In this document: positions 53,462-63,306 of the stretch, piece by piece
How positions within the stretch are numbered: the stretch's first letter is position 1
Layout: each line of letters opens with the position of its first letter
Assembly: GCA_900768505.1 (NCBI GenBank)
Contig: CAAGED010000020.1
Location: forward strand, 47,912 to 111,911
Direction: 5' to 3'
Source: Lentisphaeria bacterium
GTDB lineage: Bacteria; Verrucomicrobiota; Lentisphaeria; Victivallales; Victivallaceae
DNA: 64,000 nucleotides
The notes under the pieces: model-generated
Databases searched by the model: none
Told to the model about the DNA's origin: nothing
What the model saw: the letters and a program-made list of their open reading frames with translations, nothing else
Program-made: the position numbers and the translations under genes

Positions 53462-56213
53462 CGTTGATAAACTTGTGGATAAAGTTTCAGCAGAGTTATA
53501 CGATAAAAAGCAAATACCTTCTTATGACAAACTGCTCGAAATCATACGTATACAAGCAATGTTTCTTGTCGCTGTGCATGGAGGAGAATCATTTTCAGAA
53601 GATGAGCTTGCTCAAGCAGCAGCTAAAATACAAACACGTCACGACACAACGATGGGGCTGGGCGTTTTATTTGAGGCCGAAACATATACTCCGTGGCTGG
53701 CGGATAAACGCGGTGAAATAGATTTTTACTATTGGGAACGTTATAAACAGTTATTGCAAGAAAAGATGGCTGGTGATGTCGTTCTTAAAATAGATAATAT
53801 TACCGATAAAATTGTTGACCACCTGGAAGATCCTCATAAGGATGGGTCTTGGGAACGACGTGGATTGGTAGTCGGTCATGTACAGTCTGGAAAAACAGCC
53901 AATTATATCGGAGTAATGTGCAAGGCTGCAGATGCTGGATATAAAGTCATTATTGTACTTGGAGGTTTGCTCAATTCACTGCGGGATCAAACACAAAAAC
54001 GCATTGACTCTGACTTTTTCGGATTTTGTACGAAATCAAAAAAAGAAATTGGCGTTGCAAAATTTGATAATTCCCGGCGACCTTTCAGTTTAACCACCTC
54101 TGTTGAAGATTTCAGAAAAACAACAGCGGATCGCGTGCAAATAGACCTGAATGCGCTCAATGAACCGGTAGTATTGGTATTAAAAAAGAATGTTACAACA
54201 CTGAAAAATTTGCGAAATTGGCTTGCTGCCAGTAACAAGCGTGGCTTAAGCAATTACCCGATGCTGCTGATTGATGATGAAGCTGACCATGCCTCTATCA
54301 ATACCAATAAATCAGACCGTAACCCGACAAAAATAAACCAGGGAATTCGAGAACTTCTTAAAATGTTTCCACGAAATTCCTATTTGGGGTATACTGCGAC
54401 CCCTTTTGCCAATATTTTTATTGGGCCTGAAAATGAACATGAAATGCAGGATGGCGAAATGTATCGGGATTTGTTCCCGCGTGACTTTATTCTCAGTCTT
54501 GATCCGCCGTCAAATTATGTAGGGCCAACAACGGTATTTGATGATGAGTCGGAAACAAAAGTCTTGAGAGAAATTAACGACAATGAAGATTTGCTTCCAA
54601 TAATCCATGACAAGGATTTTGTTCCGCACGCTCTTCCTGCATCCTTAAGGAAGGCAATAAACTGCTTTCTACTTATTAAGACGATTCGAGAACTGGATGG
54701 TCAGAAAAACAAACATCATTCAATGATGATAAATGTTTCCCGGTTTACAGATGTGCAAGAGCAATTGAAATTACTGGTTTCTGAATATCTGAAAAAATAT
54801 CAGCAGGCAATCAAAAATTATGCGGGATTACCTGTTGCAGATGCATTAGAAGAATCAGCATTGTTGCGAGAGTTGAAAGAAGTATGGGAAGAAGAATTTT
54901 CATCTTTTGACAAAGGCTGGTCAAAACGCTGTTTTTCCTGGGAAGAAGTGCAACACCAACTTAATACCTCTGTCAGTTCAATTGCTGTCCTGAGTATCAA
55001 TAATAAAAGTACAGATCGTTTGGACTACGACGATTACCCAGATGGCAGGTCAATTATTGCCGTTGGCGGTCTTGGTCTCTCCCGTGGTCTGACGCTGGAA
55101 GGTTTGAGTGTCAGCTATTTCCTGCGTAACTCAATTATGTACGATACGCTTCTGCAGATGGGGCGCTGGTTCGGTTATCGTGAAGGGTACAAAGAGCTTT
55201 GCCGGATTTTTATGACAGTTGAAGCCGCTTCCTGGTACGGACATATATCTTCTGCTGTTGAAGAGCTGCGCGAGGAATTCCGAGAAATGGAGCGTATTGG
55301 TCTTACTCCATTGGAATTTGGGTTAAAAGTCAGATCTCATCCGACAGCTCTTATTGTAACCGCCAGAAACAAAATGCGGGATGCTGAAGAGTTTGTGAGT
55401 CAGATTGCATTGGAAGGTCGTTTTGCAGAAACCAGCCGTTTGATTAATGATAAAACTGTTTTTGCAGATAACACCCATGTTATGGAGTCTGCAGTTAAAA
55501 TGGCAAATTCAGAAAAAACACCAGAGCGAGATCCTCTCGGTTGGCTCTGGAAGGGCGTTTCTTTGGATGTGATGGAAAAGGTTGTTGCTGATTTCAAAAA
55601 TGCGCCAGATTGTTTATTGACAACAAAAGCTCCTTTAATGGAATATATTTCATGGTTGAAAAATGAAAAAGGAGTTACCTGTTGCGATGTTTTGCTGCGT
55701 GGATTGTGTGACGGTGACGATTATACTTGTGCAGGTTATTCATTCTCGCCGATCTCACGATCTTTGGAAAATCGGACTTTTGACGGCAAGCGTTTGACTT
55801 TTATTAAACGACACATCATTTCCAGAGGGGATGAAGCTGCCGGTATCTCTCAAGAAAAGATAGAGGAAATCAAAGCTGAATATAAAAGCAGAAATCATCA
55901 AAACAAAAAAGTGAATGTCCCAGACGCGGAGTATCGTCGATTTAAGAAGTTGCATAATTGTCCCCCATTGCTTATTCTTGTTTTTGCAGAAGTGTTTCCA
56001 TCCGTAAAAGAGGTTCAAGCCGATGGAAAAAAACGCAGAGTTCGCATCGGTGAAGGCATGATCGTTCCAGCTTACGGAATCAGTTTTCCCGGCGATCCCT
56101 CCGGCAATCGTCGCCCGGAAAAAACAGTTACCTATACAGTAAATAGGGTATGGCTGAATGAAAACAGTGAATGGCAGGATGATACTGATGATATGGAGGA
56201 GGATGAACAATGA
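53454..56213 (+). CDS. Z1-domain helicase-like ATPase
   Basis: ATG 53454 has a strong GGAGGAAT site; 919 residues. Walker A is GHVQSGKTAN, Walker B LLIDDEADHAS, motif III GYTATPFANIF, and motif VI LQMGRWFGYR: a superfamily II helicase-like core with the Z1 domain, which family work places in MORC-linked restriction systems. An N-terminal helical part and a large C-terminal region (EVFPSVKEVQAD and beyond) flank it. It may move along or remodel DNA for the nuclease partner. It overlaps the next gene by four bases. Confidence 0.85.
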   Translation: MADVDKLVDKVSAELYDKKQIPSYDKLLEIIRIQAMFLVAVHGGESFSEDELAQAAAKIQTRHDTTMGLGVLFEAETYTPWLADKRGEIDFYYWERYKQLLQEKMAGDVVLKIDNITDKIVDHLEDPHKDGSWERRGLVVGHVQSGKTANYIGVMCKAADAGYKVIIVLGGLLNSLRDQTQKRIDSDFFGFCTKSKKEIGVAKFDNSRRPFSLTTSVEDFRKTTADRVQIDLNALNEPVVLVLKKNVTTLKNLRNWLAASNKRGLSNYPMLLIDDEADHASINTNKSDRNPTKINQGIRELLKMFPRNSYLGYTATPFANIFIGPENEHEMQDGEMYRDLFPRDFILSLDPPSNYVGPTTVFDDESETKVLREINDNEDLLPIIHDKDFVPHALPASLRKAINCFLLIKTIRELDGQKNKHHSMMINVSRFTDVQEQLKLLVSEYLKKYQQAIKNYAGLPVADALEESALLRELKEVWEEEFSSFDKGWSKRCFSWEEVQHQLNTSVSSIAVLSINNKSTDRLDYDDYPDGRSIIAVGGLGLSRGLTLEGLSVSYFLRNSIMYDTLLQMGRWFGYREGYKELCRIFMTVEAASWYGHISSAVEELREEFREMERIGLTPLEFGLKVRSHPTALIVTARNKMRDAEEFVSQIALEGRFAETSRLINDKTVFADNTHVMESAVKMANSEKTPERDPLGWLWKGVSLDVMEKVVADFKNAPDCLLTTKAPLMEYISWLKNEKGVTCCDVLLRGLCDGDDYTCAGYSFSPISRSLENRTFDGKRLTFIKRHIISRGDEAAGISQEKIEEIKAEYKSRNHQNKKVNVPDAEYRRFKKLHNCPPLLILVFAEVFPSVKEVQADGKKRRVRIGEGMIVPAYGISFPGDPSGNRRPEKTVTYTVNRVWLNENSEWQDDTDDMEEDEQ

Positions 56214-57175
56214 ATAATCCGTGGAGCGATATTGCAACTCCGTCAAGGGAGTTTAACGTCCGCCTGGTTTCTGACAAACACCCATTAAAACTCTACTGGG
56301 GAAAAGATGTCCGGGGCGGATATCTCTTCATTGTGCAATTTTCCAAAGAGGCGACTCCGGATAAAAAAATGTTACCGGAATTGTCCGGTATTCGTGTTGC
56401 CATCGCTCCTGCGCCTGATTGTTGCCGTCTAGTTTTGCTTTTGAATGAAACACCTAACTGGGAACTGTTCAAATCTCTTTGCGTTGATTTGATCTATGCC
56501 AGCGAAAATTCATCCAATCATTCTGAAGCGGTAAATATTATTATCCGCCGTCTGTTGCGCTGGCATGAGTTTTTGAAGCGCGAAAAAATGCATTTACTGT
56601 CTCCGGAAGCAATAAAAGGTTTAATAGGGGAACTTTTGTTTATGAAAAATGTTCTTGTTCCCCAATTTGGTTGGAGTGAATCAATATCCTTTTGGAAAGG
56701 ACCTCTGGGGGCTCCTCAAGATTTTGCGGTCTACGATACGGCTGTTGAAGTCAAAGCCCAATCCGGCAGTTCAAAGCCATATATTCAGATCAGCTCTCTT
56801 GAGCAGATGGAAGCTCAACTCCCCGACTTTTATCTGATCGTCAATACTTTGGCGACAATTGATCCGGAACATGATGAAGCATTTTCACTGAACTCCCTTA
56901 TCGCAGATATCAGGAATGAATTAAGTACAACTGATGATATGACCAGGGAACTGTTTGAGTCTCTTATTTTCCAAGTAGGTTATATCCAGTTAGAACATTA
57001 TGATACGCCAAGTTACCGTTGCGTGGCAAGCCGTACCTTTTATGTCAGTGATGATTTCCCGCGTTTGATGGTCGGCAATGTTCCCAATGGTATAACAAAA
57101 GCAAGTTACCAAATAAGTCTTGACAGTTGCATGCCTTTTGAAAAAGAATTGATATTTTCACAAACCGGGGGGTGA
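56210..57175 (+). CDS. PD-(D/E)XK-motif protein (DUF4420-like)
   Basis: A 321-residue protein. The nuclease core has Asp in APQDFAVYDTAVEVKAQSG and the E-x-K of VEVKAQ, with a Gln after, as in the PD-(D/E)XK fold (residues about 170-190), preceded by the helix GLIGELLFMKN. It is the likely DNA-cutting subunit, the DUF member of the MutL/Z1/DUF/AIPR set. Four-base overlap (ATGA) with the Z1 gene and three bases before the AIPR gene. Confidence 0.82.
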   Translation: MNNPWSDIATPSREFNVRLVSDKHPLKLYWGKDVRGGYLFIVQFSKEATPDKKMLPELSGIRVAIAPAPDCCRLVLLLNETPNWELFKSLCVDLIYASENSSNHSEAVNIIIRRLLRWHEFLKREKMHLLSPEAIKGLIGELLFMKNVLVPQFGWSESISFWKGPLGAPQDFAVYDTAVEVKAQSGSSKPYIQISSLEQMEAQLPDFYLIVNTLATIDPEHDEAFSLNSLIADIRNELSTTDDMTRELFESLIFQVGYIQLEHYDTPSYRCVASRTFYVSDDFPRLMVGNVPNGITKASYQISLDSCMPFEKELIFSQTGG

Positions 57176-57178
57176 ACA

Positions 57179-59257
57179 ATGACAATAGAGGAATTTTACG
57201 AAGATTTCAAGCAGAACTTGTCGGCAGATTCCGGAGATGATTATATCCAAAACTCCTTTATTGAGAAAATGTGTGAAGTTATATCTGAACAGGGAACAAT
57301 GCCTGATGCAGAACTTGTTGGATATAAATTCACCCAACGGGGTATTGCAGTTGATGCGTTTGCAAAAGATTCGGAACGAAACCGCTATGTTCTGGTAATT
57401 GCTGATTTTCGTAACACCAATGAAATAGAAACCATCACCAACACTGATATTACAAAATCGCTTAAGCGTTTGGATCGCTTTGTTGAATACTGCGGGAAAC
57501 GTGATTTCGTTGAAGCACTCGAAGAATCTGATCCGGTGTTTCCTCTTGCCAGATACATTTTTGAAAATCGTTCCACAATAAGTTTTGATTTTATTCTGAT
57601 TACGGATGCCAAAATCAGTACCAAGGTAAAAGAAATAACGCCTGCTGAATATGATATTCAATTCGCCAAACGCTGCGAAGTTTGGGATATTCAACGACTT
57701 TTCGAACTGGAATCTTCCGGCCGTGAAAGAGAAACATTAGAGGTTGATTTCACTCAATATATGCCAGATGGGATTGAATGTCTCCGGGCGTCAACTGGAG
57801 ATGCATCGTTGCAATCATTTCTTTTCGTATTGCCTGGGGGAATCCTTGCCGATTTATATGAAAAATACGGAGAACGGCTTTTTGAGCAAAATGTTCGTAC
57901 CTTTTTGCAGTTTCGAGGTAAGGTAAATAAAGGCATAAGAAACACCATTGTTCAGCAGCCTTCAATGTTTTTTGCTTATAACAATGGTCTTTCAGCAACT
58001 GGCGAAGAAGTCATTACTGATGACAATGGAACCCGTATAAAGAAAATTACCAATTTGCAAATTGTAAACGGCGGTCAGACCACTGCGTCAATATACACAG
58101 CGTGGCATAAAGAACACGCAAATTTAGACGGGATTTTTGTGCAAGTAAAACTTTCTGTTGTTGACAGTGAAAAAGTTAATGATATCGTTCCGAAAATCTC
58201 AGAGTATGCCAATACTCAGAACAAAGTCAATGCGGCCGACTTTTTCTCCAACCATCCGTTCCATTTGCGCATTGAAGAATTTTCAAGACGGTTGTGGGCT
58301 CCGGCAGCAGATGGCAGTCCCCGCCAGACACACTGGTTTTATGAGCGTGCAAGAGGACAATATGCCAATGCTCAAACAAAACTGTCGAAAGCAGAGGCAT
58401 CACGATTTGTTGCTCTTAATCCAAAAGATCAGATGTTTACCAAAACTGATCTGGCGAAATATTACCTGACTTTCAATGCTATGCCGTTTCTGGTATGTCT
58501 CGGTGCTCAAAAAGCATTTGCGGGCGCATCCGGGCATAAAGGTTTTGTTTCCATTATTGCAGACGAATGGTCAAAACATTGCAATAAAGATGGCGACAAT
58601 ACATCTATCAACGAAGTTTGGTACAAGACCGTCATCGCCCAGGCGATCTTGTTCAAGGCATTGAACAAACGCTTAGCGAGTATTCTTCGTGATCTTAATT
58701 ACGGCAGTTATAAGTCTGTAATTATTCCCTACACGCTGGCAAGATTTATTCATGAAATTGCTAAGACTGAATTCAGTTTTGATTTCGGTAAGGTGTGGCA
58801 AGCTCAAAATGTTGCTGACACCGTAATGGATAACTTGCTTGAGATCGCGGATTCAATAACACATTACTTTATGGATAAACAGACAAATGTAAGTGAATTT
58901 GCCAAGCGTGAAACATGTTGGCAGGAGATTCAGAACTTGCCGGTAACATTGCATGGAACAATAAAGCCATTTTTACGCTATAAGGACGATGCAAAAGACG
59001 AACAACGCAGTGCTCAACAGGCACAAAAAGATTTAAATAAAATTCATGTTCTCCAGTACGTAGTTGAAAAGGGAGAACAATATTGGTGGAAGTTGCGCGA
59101 TTGGGATGATGGAAAGCATATTCTCTCCCCCAAGGAGCGCGGCGTATTAGATATCGCGTGCAAGATATCGCTCGGTAGGATTCCTTCAGACGCACAGGCG
59201 AAAGTCCTTGTTGCTGCTGAAAAAAGAGCTATAGAAGAAGGCTTCTATGTCGAATAA
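57179..59257 (+). CDS. AIPR-family protein
   Basis: A 692-residue protein. The AIPR domain (about 220-560) is clear from FFAYNNGLSATGEEV, NLQIVNGGQTTASIYTAW and VPKISEYANTQNKVNAADFF. The N-terminal 180 residues may hold a nuclease-like fold (DAFAKDSERNRYVLVIADF). The name comes from an abortive phage infection protein, and such genes commonly accompany methyltransferases. It overlaps the methyltransferase gene by 11 bases. Confidence 0.88.
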   Translation: MTIEEFYEDFKQNLSADSGDDYIQNSFIEKMCEVISEQGTMPDAELVGYKFTQRGIAVDAFAKDSERNRYVLVIADFRNTNEIETITNTDITKSLKRLDRFVEYCGKRDFVEALEESDPVFPLARYIFENRSTISFDFILITDAKISTKVKEITPAEYDIQFAKRCEVWDIQRLFELESSGRERETLEVDFTQYMPDGIECLRASTGDASLQSFLFVLPGGILADLYEKYGERLFEQNVRTFLQFRGKVNKGIRNTIVQQPSMFFAYNNGLSATGEEVITDDNGTRIKKITNLQIVNGGQTTASIYTAWHKEHANLDGIFVQVKLSVVDSEKVNDIVPKISEYANTQNKVNAADFFSNHPFHLRIEEFSRRLWAPAADGSPRQTHWFYERARGQYANAQTKLSKAEASRFVALNPKDQMFTKTDLAKYYLTFNAMPFLVCLGAQKAFAGASGHKGFVSIIADEWSKHCNKDGDNTSINEVWYKTVIAQAILFKALNKRLASILRDLNYGSYKSVIIPYTLARFIHEIAKTEFSFDFGKVWQAQNVADTVMDNLLEIADSITHYFMDKQTNVSEFAKRETCWQEIQNLPVTLHGTIKPFLRYKDDAKDEQRSAQQAQKDLNKIHVLQYVVEKGEQYWWKLRDWDDGKHILSPKERGVLDIACKISLGRIPSDAQAKVLVAAEKRAIEEGFYVE

Positions 59258-60890
59258 ACACAAAAAAAATATCATTCCCGTCATTGATCTTTTTGCTGGT
59301 CCCGGCGGTTTGAATGAAGGATTTTCTCATAAAATTGGCGGAGAACGGCGTTTTAAATCGGTGCTTTCGGTTGAAAAGGAAGCGCCGGAACATCAAACGC
59401 TGTCGCTTCGTGCTTTTTACAGATATTTTCTGTATCGTGATCTTCCTGTTCCGCAAGAATATTACGACTATATCCAGAAAAGGAATAACGTAACCCGTGA
59501 ACAATTGTGGAAAAAATATCCGGATGCTGCTGCAGAGGCCGACAATGAAGCATTGCAGTTTACTTTGGGAGAAGATGACGGTCCACTCGGATTTCCTTTT
59601 TTGGCGGATAAAATCAAAAAAGCTCTTGGTGGAGAAAAAAACTGGCTGTTGATTGGTGGGCCGCCATGTCAGGCTTATTCTCTGGTCGGGCGATCAAAGC
59701 AGCTGGGAGAACTGAAAAAAACGGAAGGTTCTATTTCTAGGGCTGAACAAAAATTTTATCAGGATCACCGTCACAAGTTGTATCGACAGTATTTACGTAT
59801 TTTGGCATATTTCGCTCCTGCAGTATTTGTCATGGAAAATGTCAAAGGTATTTTGTCTGCAAAACTCAACGGAGATTTGATTTTTCCCCAGATAATCAAT
59901 GACTTGAAAACTCCCGCAGTTTCAGCTAAAGAATACGGCTGGGAGTCAAATACAAAACATACCTACCATATCTTTTCCTTTGTAACAGGTACTGAACCGG
60001 AAAATATATCTGATTATCTGATTAAAAGTGAAAACTATGGAATCCCACAGGCAAGACATCGAGTTATTTTGCTGGGGGTCAGAGATGACATATGGGAGAA
60101 AATTGGCAATACCGTCGGCAAACTGAAACTTCAGGCTCAAACATCAGTAAAAAGTGCTATTGGGAAACTTCCGGCTTTGCGTAGTGGTTTCACTGGACGC
60201 AAGGACTTGCTTGATGAGTGGAAGCAATATTTGTCAGAAATTGTAAACGCAGAATTCTTTACTGAGTTTAGCGAAGATGTCCAGCAGACAATAATAACAT
60301 ATGCTCAACAACGCAAATCTTTTTCTGCGGAAAGGTCCTCAACAGAGCGTTATAAAATTGATAATATTTTACTTGACGGCTGGTATGGCGATCCTCAGTT
60401 ACAGTCCTATCTGAATCACGAAACCAGAGCTCATATGGCAAGTGATTTATACCGGTATCTTTTTGTGGCCATTATGGGTGAACTGAAAAAACATTCTCCA
60501 CAACTCAAGGATTTCCCTGATGATTTGTTGCCGAAACACAATAATGTTATAAAGAGAGCCGACAAGGATGATAAAAAGGTAAGTTCTGAACAAAAGTTTG
60601 CAGATCGTTTCAAGGTTCAGGTTTGGGATAATCCTTCATCAACCATAACCTCGCACATATCCAAGGACGGACATTACTTTATACATCCTGATCCGTTGCA
60701 ATGTCGAAGTTTAACAGTACGTGAAGCCGCCCGCCTGCAAACATTCCCTGACAATTATTTCTTTGAAGGAAACAGAACGCAGCAATACCATCAGGTCGGT
60801 AACGCAGTTCCGCCATTTCTGGCACATCAATTATCTCGCATAGTCTTTGATATCTTTGAAAAGGCTTTTGCAAAGAAGGAAAAGGAATAA
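59247..60890 (+). CDS. C5-cytosine DNA methyltransferase
   Basis: A 547-residue enzyme. Motif I DLFAGPGGLNEGF (residues 14-26), motif IV GGPPCQAYS with catalytic Cys141, motif VI MENVK (E197), motif VIII QARHRVILLG, and motifs IX-X near TVREAARLQTFPDNYFF and GNAVPPFLAHQL. The N-terminal spacing between motifs I and IV is longer than in Dcm. It would methylate a cytosine in the host recognition site and so protect host DNA; the target sequence cannot be read. All catalytic residues are present. Confidence 0.92.
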   Translation: MSNKHKKNIIPVIDLFAGPGGLNEGFSHKIGGERRFKSVLSVEKEAPEHQTLSLRAFYRYFLYRDLPVPQEYYDYIQKRNNVTREQLWKKYPDAAAEADNEALQFTLGEDDGPLGFPFLADKIKKALGGEKNWLLIGGPPCQAYSLVGRSKQLGELKKTEGSISRAEQKFYQDHRHKLYRQYLRILAYFAPAVFVMENVKGILSAKLNGDLIFPQIINDLKTPAVSAKEYGWESNTKHTYHIFSFVTGTEPENISDYLIKSENYGIPQARHRVILLGVRDDIWEKIGNTVGKLKLQAQTSVKSAIGKLPALRSGFTGRKDLLDEWKQYLSEIVNAEFFTEFSEDVQQTIITYAQQRKSFSAERSSTERYKIDNILLDGWYGDPQLQSYLNHETRAHMASDLYRYLFVAIMGELKKHSPQLKDFPDDLLPKHNNVIKRADKDDKKVSSEQKFADRFKVQVWDNPSSTITSHISKDGHYFIHPDPLQCRSLTVREAARLQTFPDNYFFEGNRTQQYHQVGNAVPPFLAHQLSRIVFDIFEKAFAKKEKE

Positions 60891-60891
60891 C

Positions 60892-61302
60892 ATGGATCGA
60901 ATTTCACCGGAAAAGCGTAGTTGGAATATGAGTCGTATCAAATCGAAAGATACGACTCCGGAACGTATTGTGCGTTCATTTCTCCATCGCAACGGTTTCC
61001 GTTTCAGGCTCCACGTTAAAGACCTTCCTGGTAAACCGGATATTGTTTTGCCAAAGTATAAAACTGTGATAGAAGTCCGCGGCTGTTACTGGCATAGACA
61101 TGAGGGCTGCAAGTATGCATATATGCCAAAAACAAGGATTGAGTTTTGGCAAAAAAAGTTTAATGAAAACATCCGCCGTGATAAAGTAACCTATCAAATG
61201 CTTTCCGAATCAGGTTTTAAAGTTTTTGTAATTTGGGAATGTGAAATTACCGAAGCGTATTTGAATAACGTATGCTTGCAGATAAAAGGATCACAGGCAT
61301 GA
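60892..61302 (+). CDS. vsr: Very short patch repair (Vsr)-type endonuclease
   Basis: ATG 60892 follows AAGGA; 136 residues. Family sequence runs RSWNMSRIKSKDTTPE, GKPDIVLP (catalytic Asp50), RGCYWHRHEGC (His68 and zinc Cys) and FWQKKFNENIRRD. Vsr nicks T:G mismatches made by deamination of 5-methylcytosine and usually sits beside its methyltransferase, as here. In E. coli Vsr the residue before GC[FY]W is His64; here it is Arg63 (codon CGC, 61078-61080). Activity may be reduced or altered. The stop overlaps the next start by four bases. Confidence 0.88.
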   Translation: MDRISPEKRSWNMSRIKSKDTTPERIVRSFLHRNGFRFRLHVKDLPGKPDIVLPKYKTVIEVRGCYWHRHEGCKYAYMPKTRIEFWQKKFNENIRRDKVTYQMLSESGFKVFVIWECEITEAYLNNVCLQIKGSQA

Positions 61303-63302
61303 AAAATATCAGATCTTATTATAGTGCTTCTATTCAGGAGTTTTTGGCACAGGACAACTCCGCGATATTAGGAAACATTGTCAGTAATTATCAAATGGCT
61401 CAATTGAGCGATATGATGGAGTACTCTTGGGAAGAAGAAATACCTGTTCTGAAGGAACAATTAAAAATTTTTTCAGAAGGTCGTATTATTTTTGAATATG
61501 TTATTCCGCGCATGGGGAAACGGGTTGATGTTGTTTTTATATCATCAAATATCGTTTTTTTACTCGAGTTTAAGGTTGGAAAAAACGAAGCTGGAGCATC
61601 AAATCAAGTTCTTGATTATGCGTTGGATCTCAAAAACTTTCAAAAAGAAAGCCATGATAAATTACTGGTTCCCATTGCAGTAGTCACAGAAGCTGAAGAG
61701 CAGAATAACATTTTTGAGATTTATGATGACAGAGTTGCAAAACCATTATTTGCAAACAGGAATAATTTGAACGAGGTTATAGCTTCCGTAATTACCAAAA
61801 GTAACGAAAAAAACTTCAATTATGGTGATTGGGAAAAGTCTATTTATTTGCCAACTCCAACAATTGTGGAAGCTGCTCAATCCCTGTATGCGAAACACTC
61901 CGTTGAAGATATTGCCAGATCTGACGCCGGTGCGCAGAATTTAACAACTACGACAAAAGCTATCGAAGCAATTATCGAAAAAAGTAAGGCAACAGGAGAA
62001 AAGTCCATTATTTTTGTTACAGGTGTTCCAGGTGCCAGGAAGACACTTGTCGGCTTAAATTTAGCAAATTCCAGACATGATTCTGCCCAAGGAGAGCATG
62101 CTGTGTTTTTGTCAGGAAATTTTCCATTGGTCGCGGTGTTACAGGAAGCACTGGCGCGTGATCTGATAGTACGCGAAAAACTTAAAGGTAATTCACTTGA
62201 CAAAAAGAACGCTTTGAGAAAAATATCCGCTTTTATTCAAATTATTCACAGATATCGTGATGATTTTATCGGCAATACGACTCCGCCAACAGAACGAATA
62301 ACAATCTTTGATGAATCACAACGCGCATGGACACAAACAAAAATTTCCTCTTTCATGGCACGAAGAAAACATATTAAAAATTTCCCATGCAGCGAACCAG
62401 AATTCTTGATTAGCACAATGGATCGCTTAGATGGATGGGGCGTTATTGTTTGCCTTGTCGGTGGCGGACAGGAAATTGATTCAGGAGAAGCTGGTATTCA
62501 AGAATGGTTTGATTCTTTGTGTCGTCGTTTCAAGCATTGGAATATTTATACATCGAAACGAATCAACGACAACAACTATACTTGGGGACGATCTTGGGAC
62601 GAAATGTTACATGATCTTAATGTCGATTACAACGAGGATTTGCATCTTGCCTCTTCAATGCGATCTTTTAGAAACGAATATGTTTCTGCATTTATAGAAA
62701 CGCTGTTACAGGCAGATATCCTCCAAGCGCAGATGTACTATCAAAAACTATCATCTCAAGAACAAAAATATCCTATCTATGTCACGCGCGATCTGAATAA
62801 GGCCAAACAATGGATAACCTCGCATGCACGTGGCTCAGAACGTTATGGCATTTTAGCCAGTAGCAATGCGGCCAGACTGAAGCCAGAAGGCATTTATTAT
62901 GCCAAAGAAAGAACAAGCATATCGCCAGAAAATTGGTTTTTGAATGGTAAGGATGATATTCGCTCCAGTTACTTTATGGAGGTTGTCGCCAGTGAATTCG
63001 AAACCCAAGGACTGGAATTAGATTATGCTATCGTAGCTTGGGATGCAGACCTCAGAATAGTCAACGATCAATGGAAGCACTTTGCCATGAGCACCAGAAA
63101 AACGCCGCCTGGTTGGTCCCCCATTGGAAGCAAGAATAATATAACGTATTTGACAAATTCGTATCGAGTTCTTTTGACAAGAGCGCGTCAAGGGTTTGTT
63201 ATTTTCATACCTCATGGAAGCAGCTCTGATGCCACGCGTCTGCCTCAATATTACGATTCGACGTATAATTACTTGAAGAGAATCGGTATTAAAGAGATTT
63301 GA
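61299..63302 (+). CDS. DUF2075 helicase with N-terminal PD-(D/E)XK-like domain and altered Walker A
   Basis: ATG 61299 follows AAAGGA; 667 residues. The N-terminal part has RVDVVFISSNIVFLLEFKVG, with Asp77, Glu90 and Lys92 in PD-(D/E)XK order. The ATPase core begins at FVTGVPGARKTLVGLN (about 240-253): the last Gly of GxxGxGKT is Arg247 (codon AGG, 62037-62039). Walker B-like FDESQRAW follows; further helicase motifs are GGGQEIDSGE, SSMRSFRNEY and YRVLLTRARQGFVIF. The DUF2075 core is superfamily 1-like. It is coupled to vsr by ATGA and may be a nuclease-helicase effector. Confidence 0.82.
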   Translation: MKNIRSYYSASIQEFLAQDNSAILGNIVSNYQMAQLSDMMEYSWEEEIPVLKEQLKIFSEGRIIFEYVIPRMGKRVDVVFISSNIVFLLEFKVGKNEAGASNQVLDYALDLKNFQKESHDKLLVPIAVVTEAEEQNNIFEIYDDRVAKPLFANRNNLNEVIASVITKSNEKNFNYGDWEKSIYLPTPTIVEAAQSLYAKHSVEDIARSDAGAQNLTTTTKAIEAIIEKSKATGEKSIIFVTGVPGARKTLVGLNLANSRHDSAQGEHAVFLSGNFPLVAVLQEALARDLIVREKLKGNSLDKKNALRKISAFIQIIHRYRDDFIGNTTPPTERITIFDESQRAWTQTKISSFMARRKHIKNFPCSEPEFLISTMDRLDGWGVIVCLVGGGQEIDSGEAGIQEWFDSLCRRFKHWNIYTSKRINDNNYTWGRSWDEMLHDLNVDYNEDLHLASSMRSFRNEYVSAFIETLLQADILQAQMYYQKLSSQEQKYPIYVTRDLNKAKQWITSHARGSERYGILASSNAARLKPEGIYYAKERTSISPENWFLNGKDDIRSSYFMEVVASEFETQGLELDYAIVAWDADLRIVNDQWKHFAMSTRKTPPGWSPIGSKNNITYLTNSYRVLLTRARQGFVIFIPHGSSSDATRLPQYYDSTYNYLKRIGIKEI

Positions 63303-63306
63303 ACAG

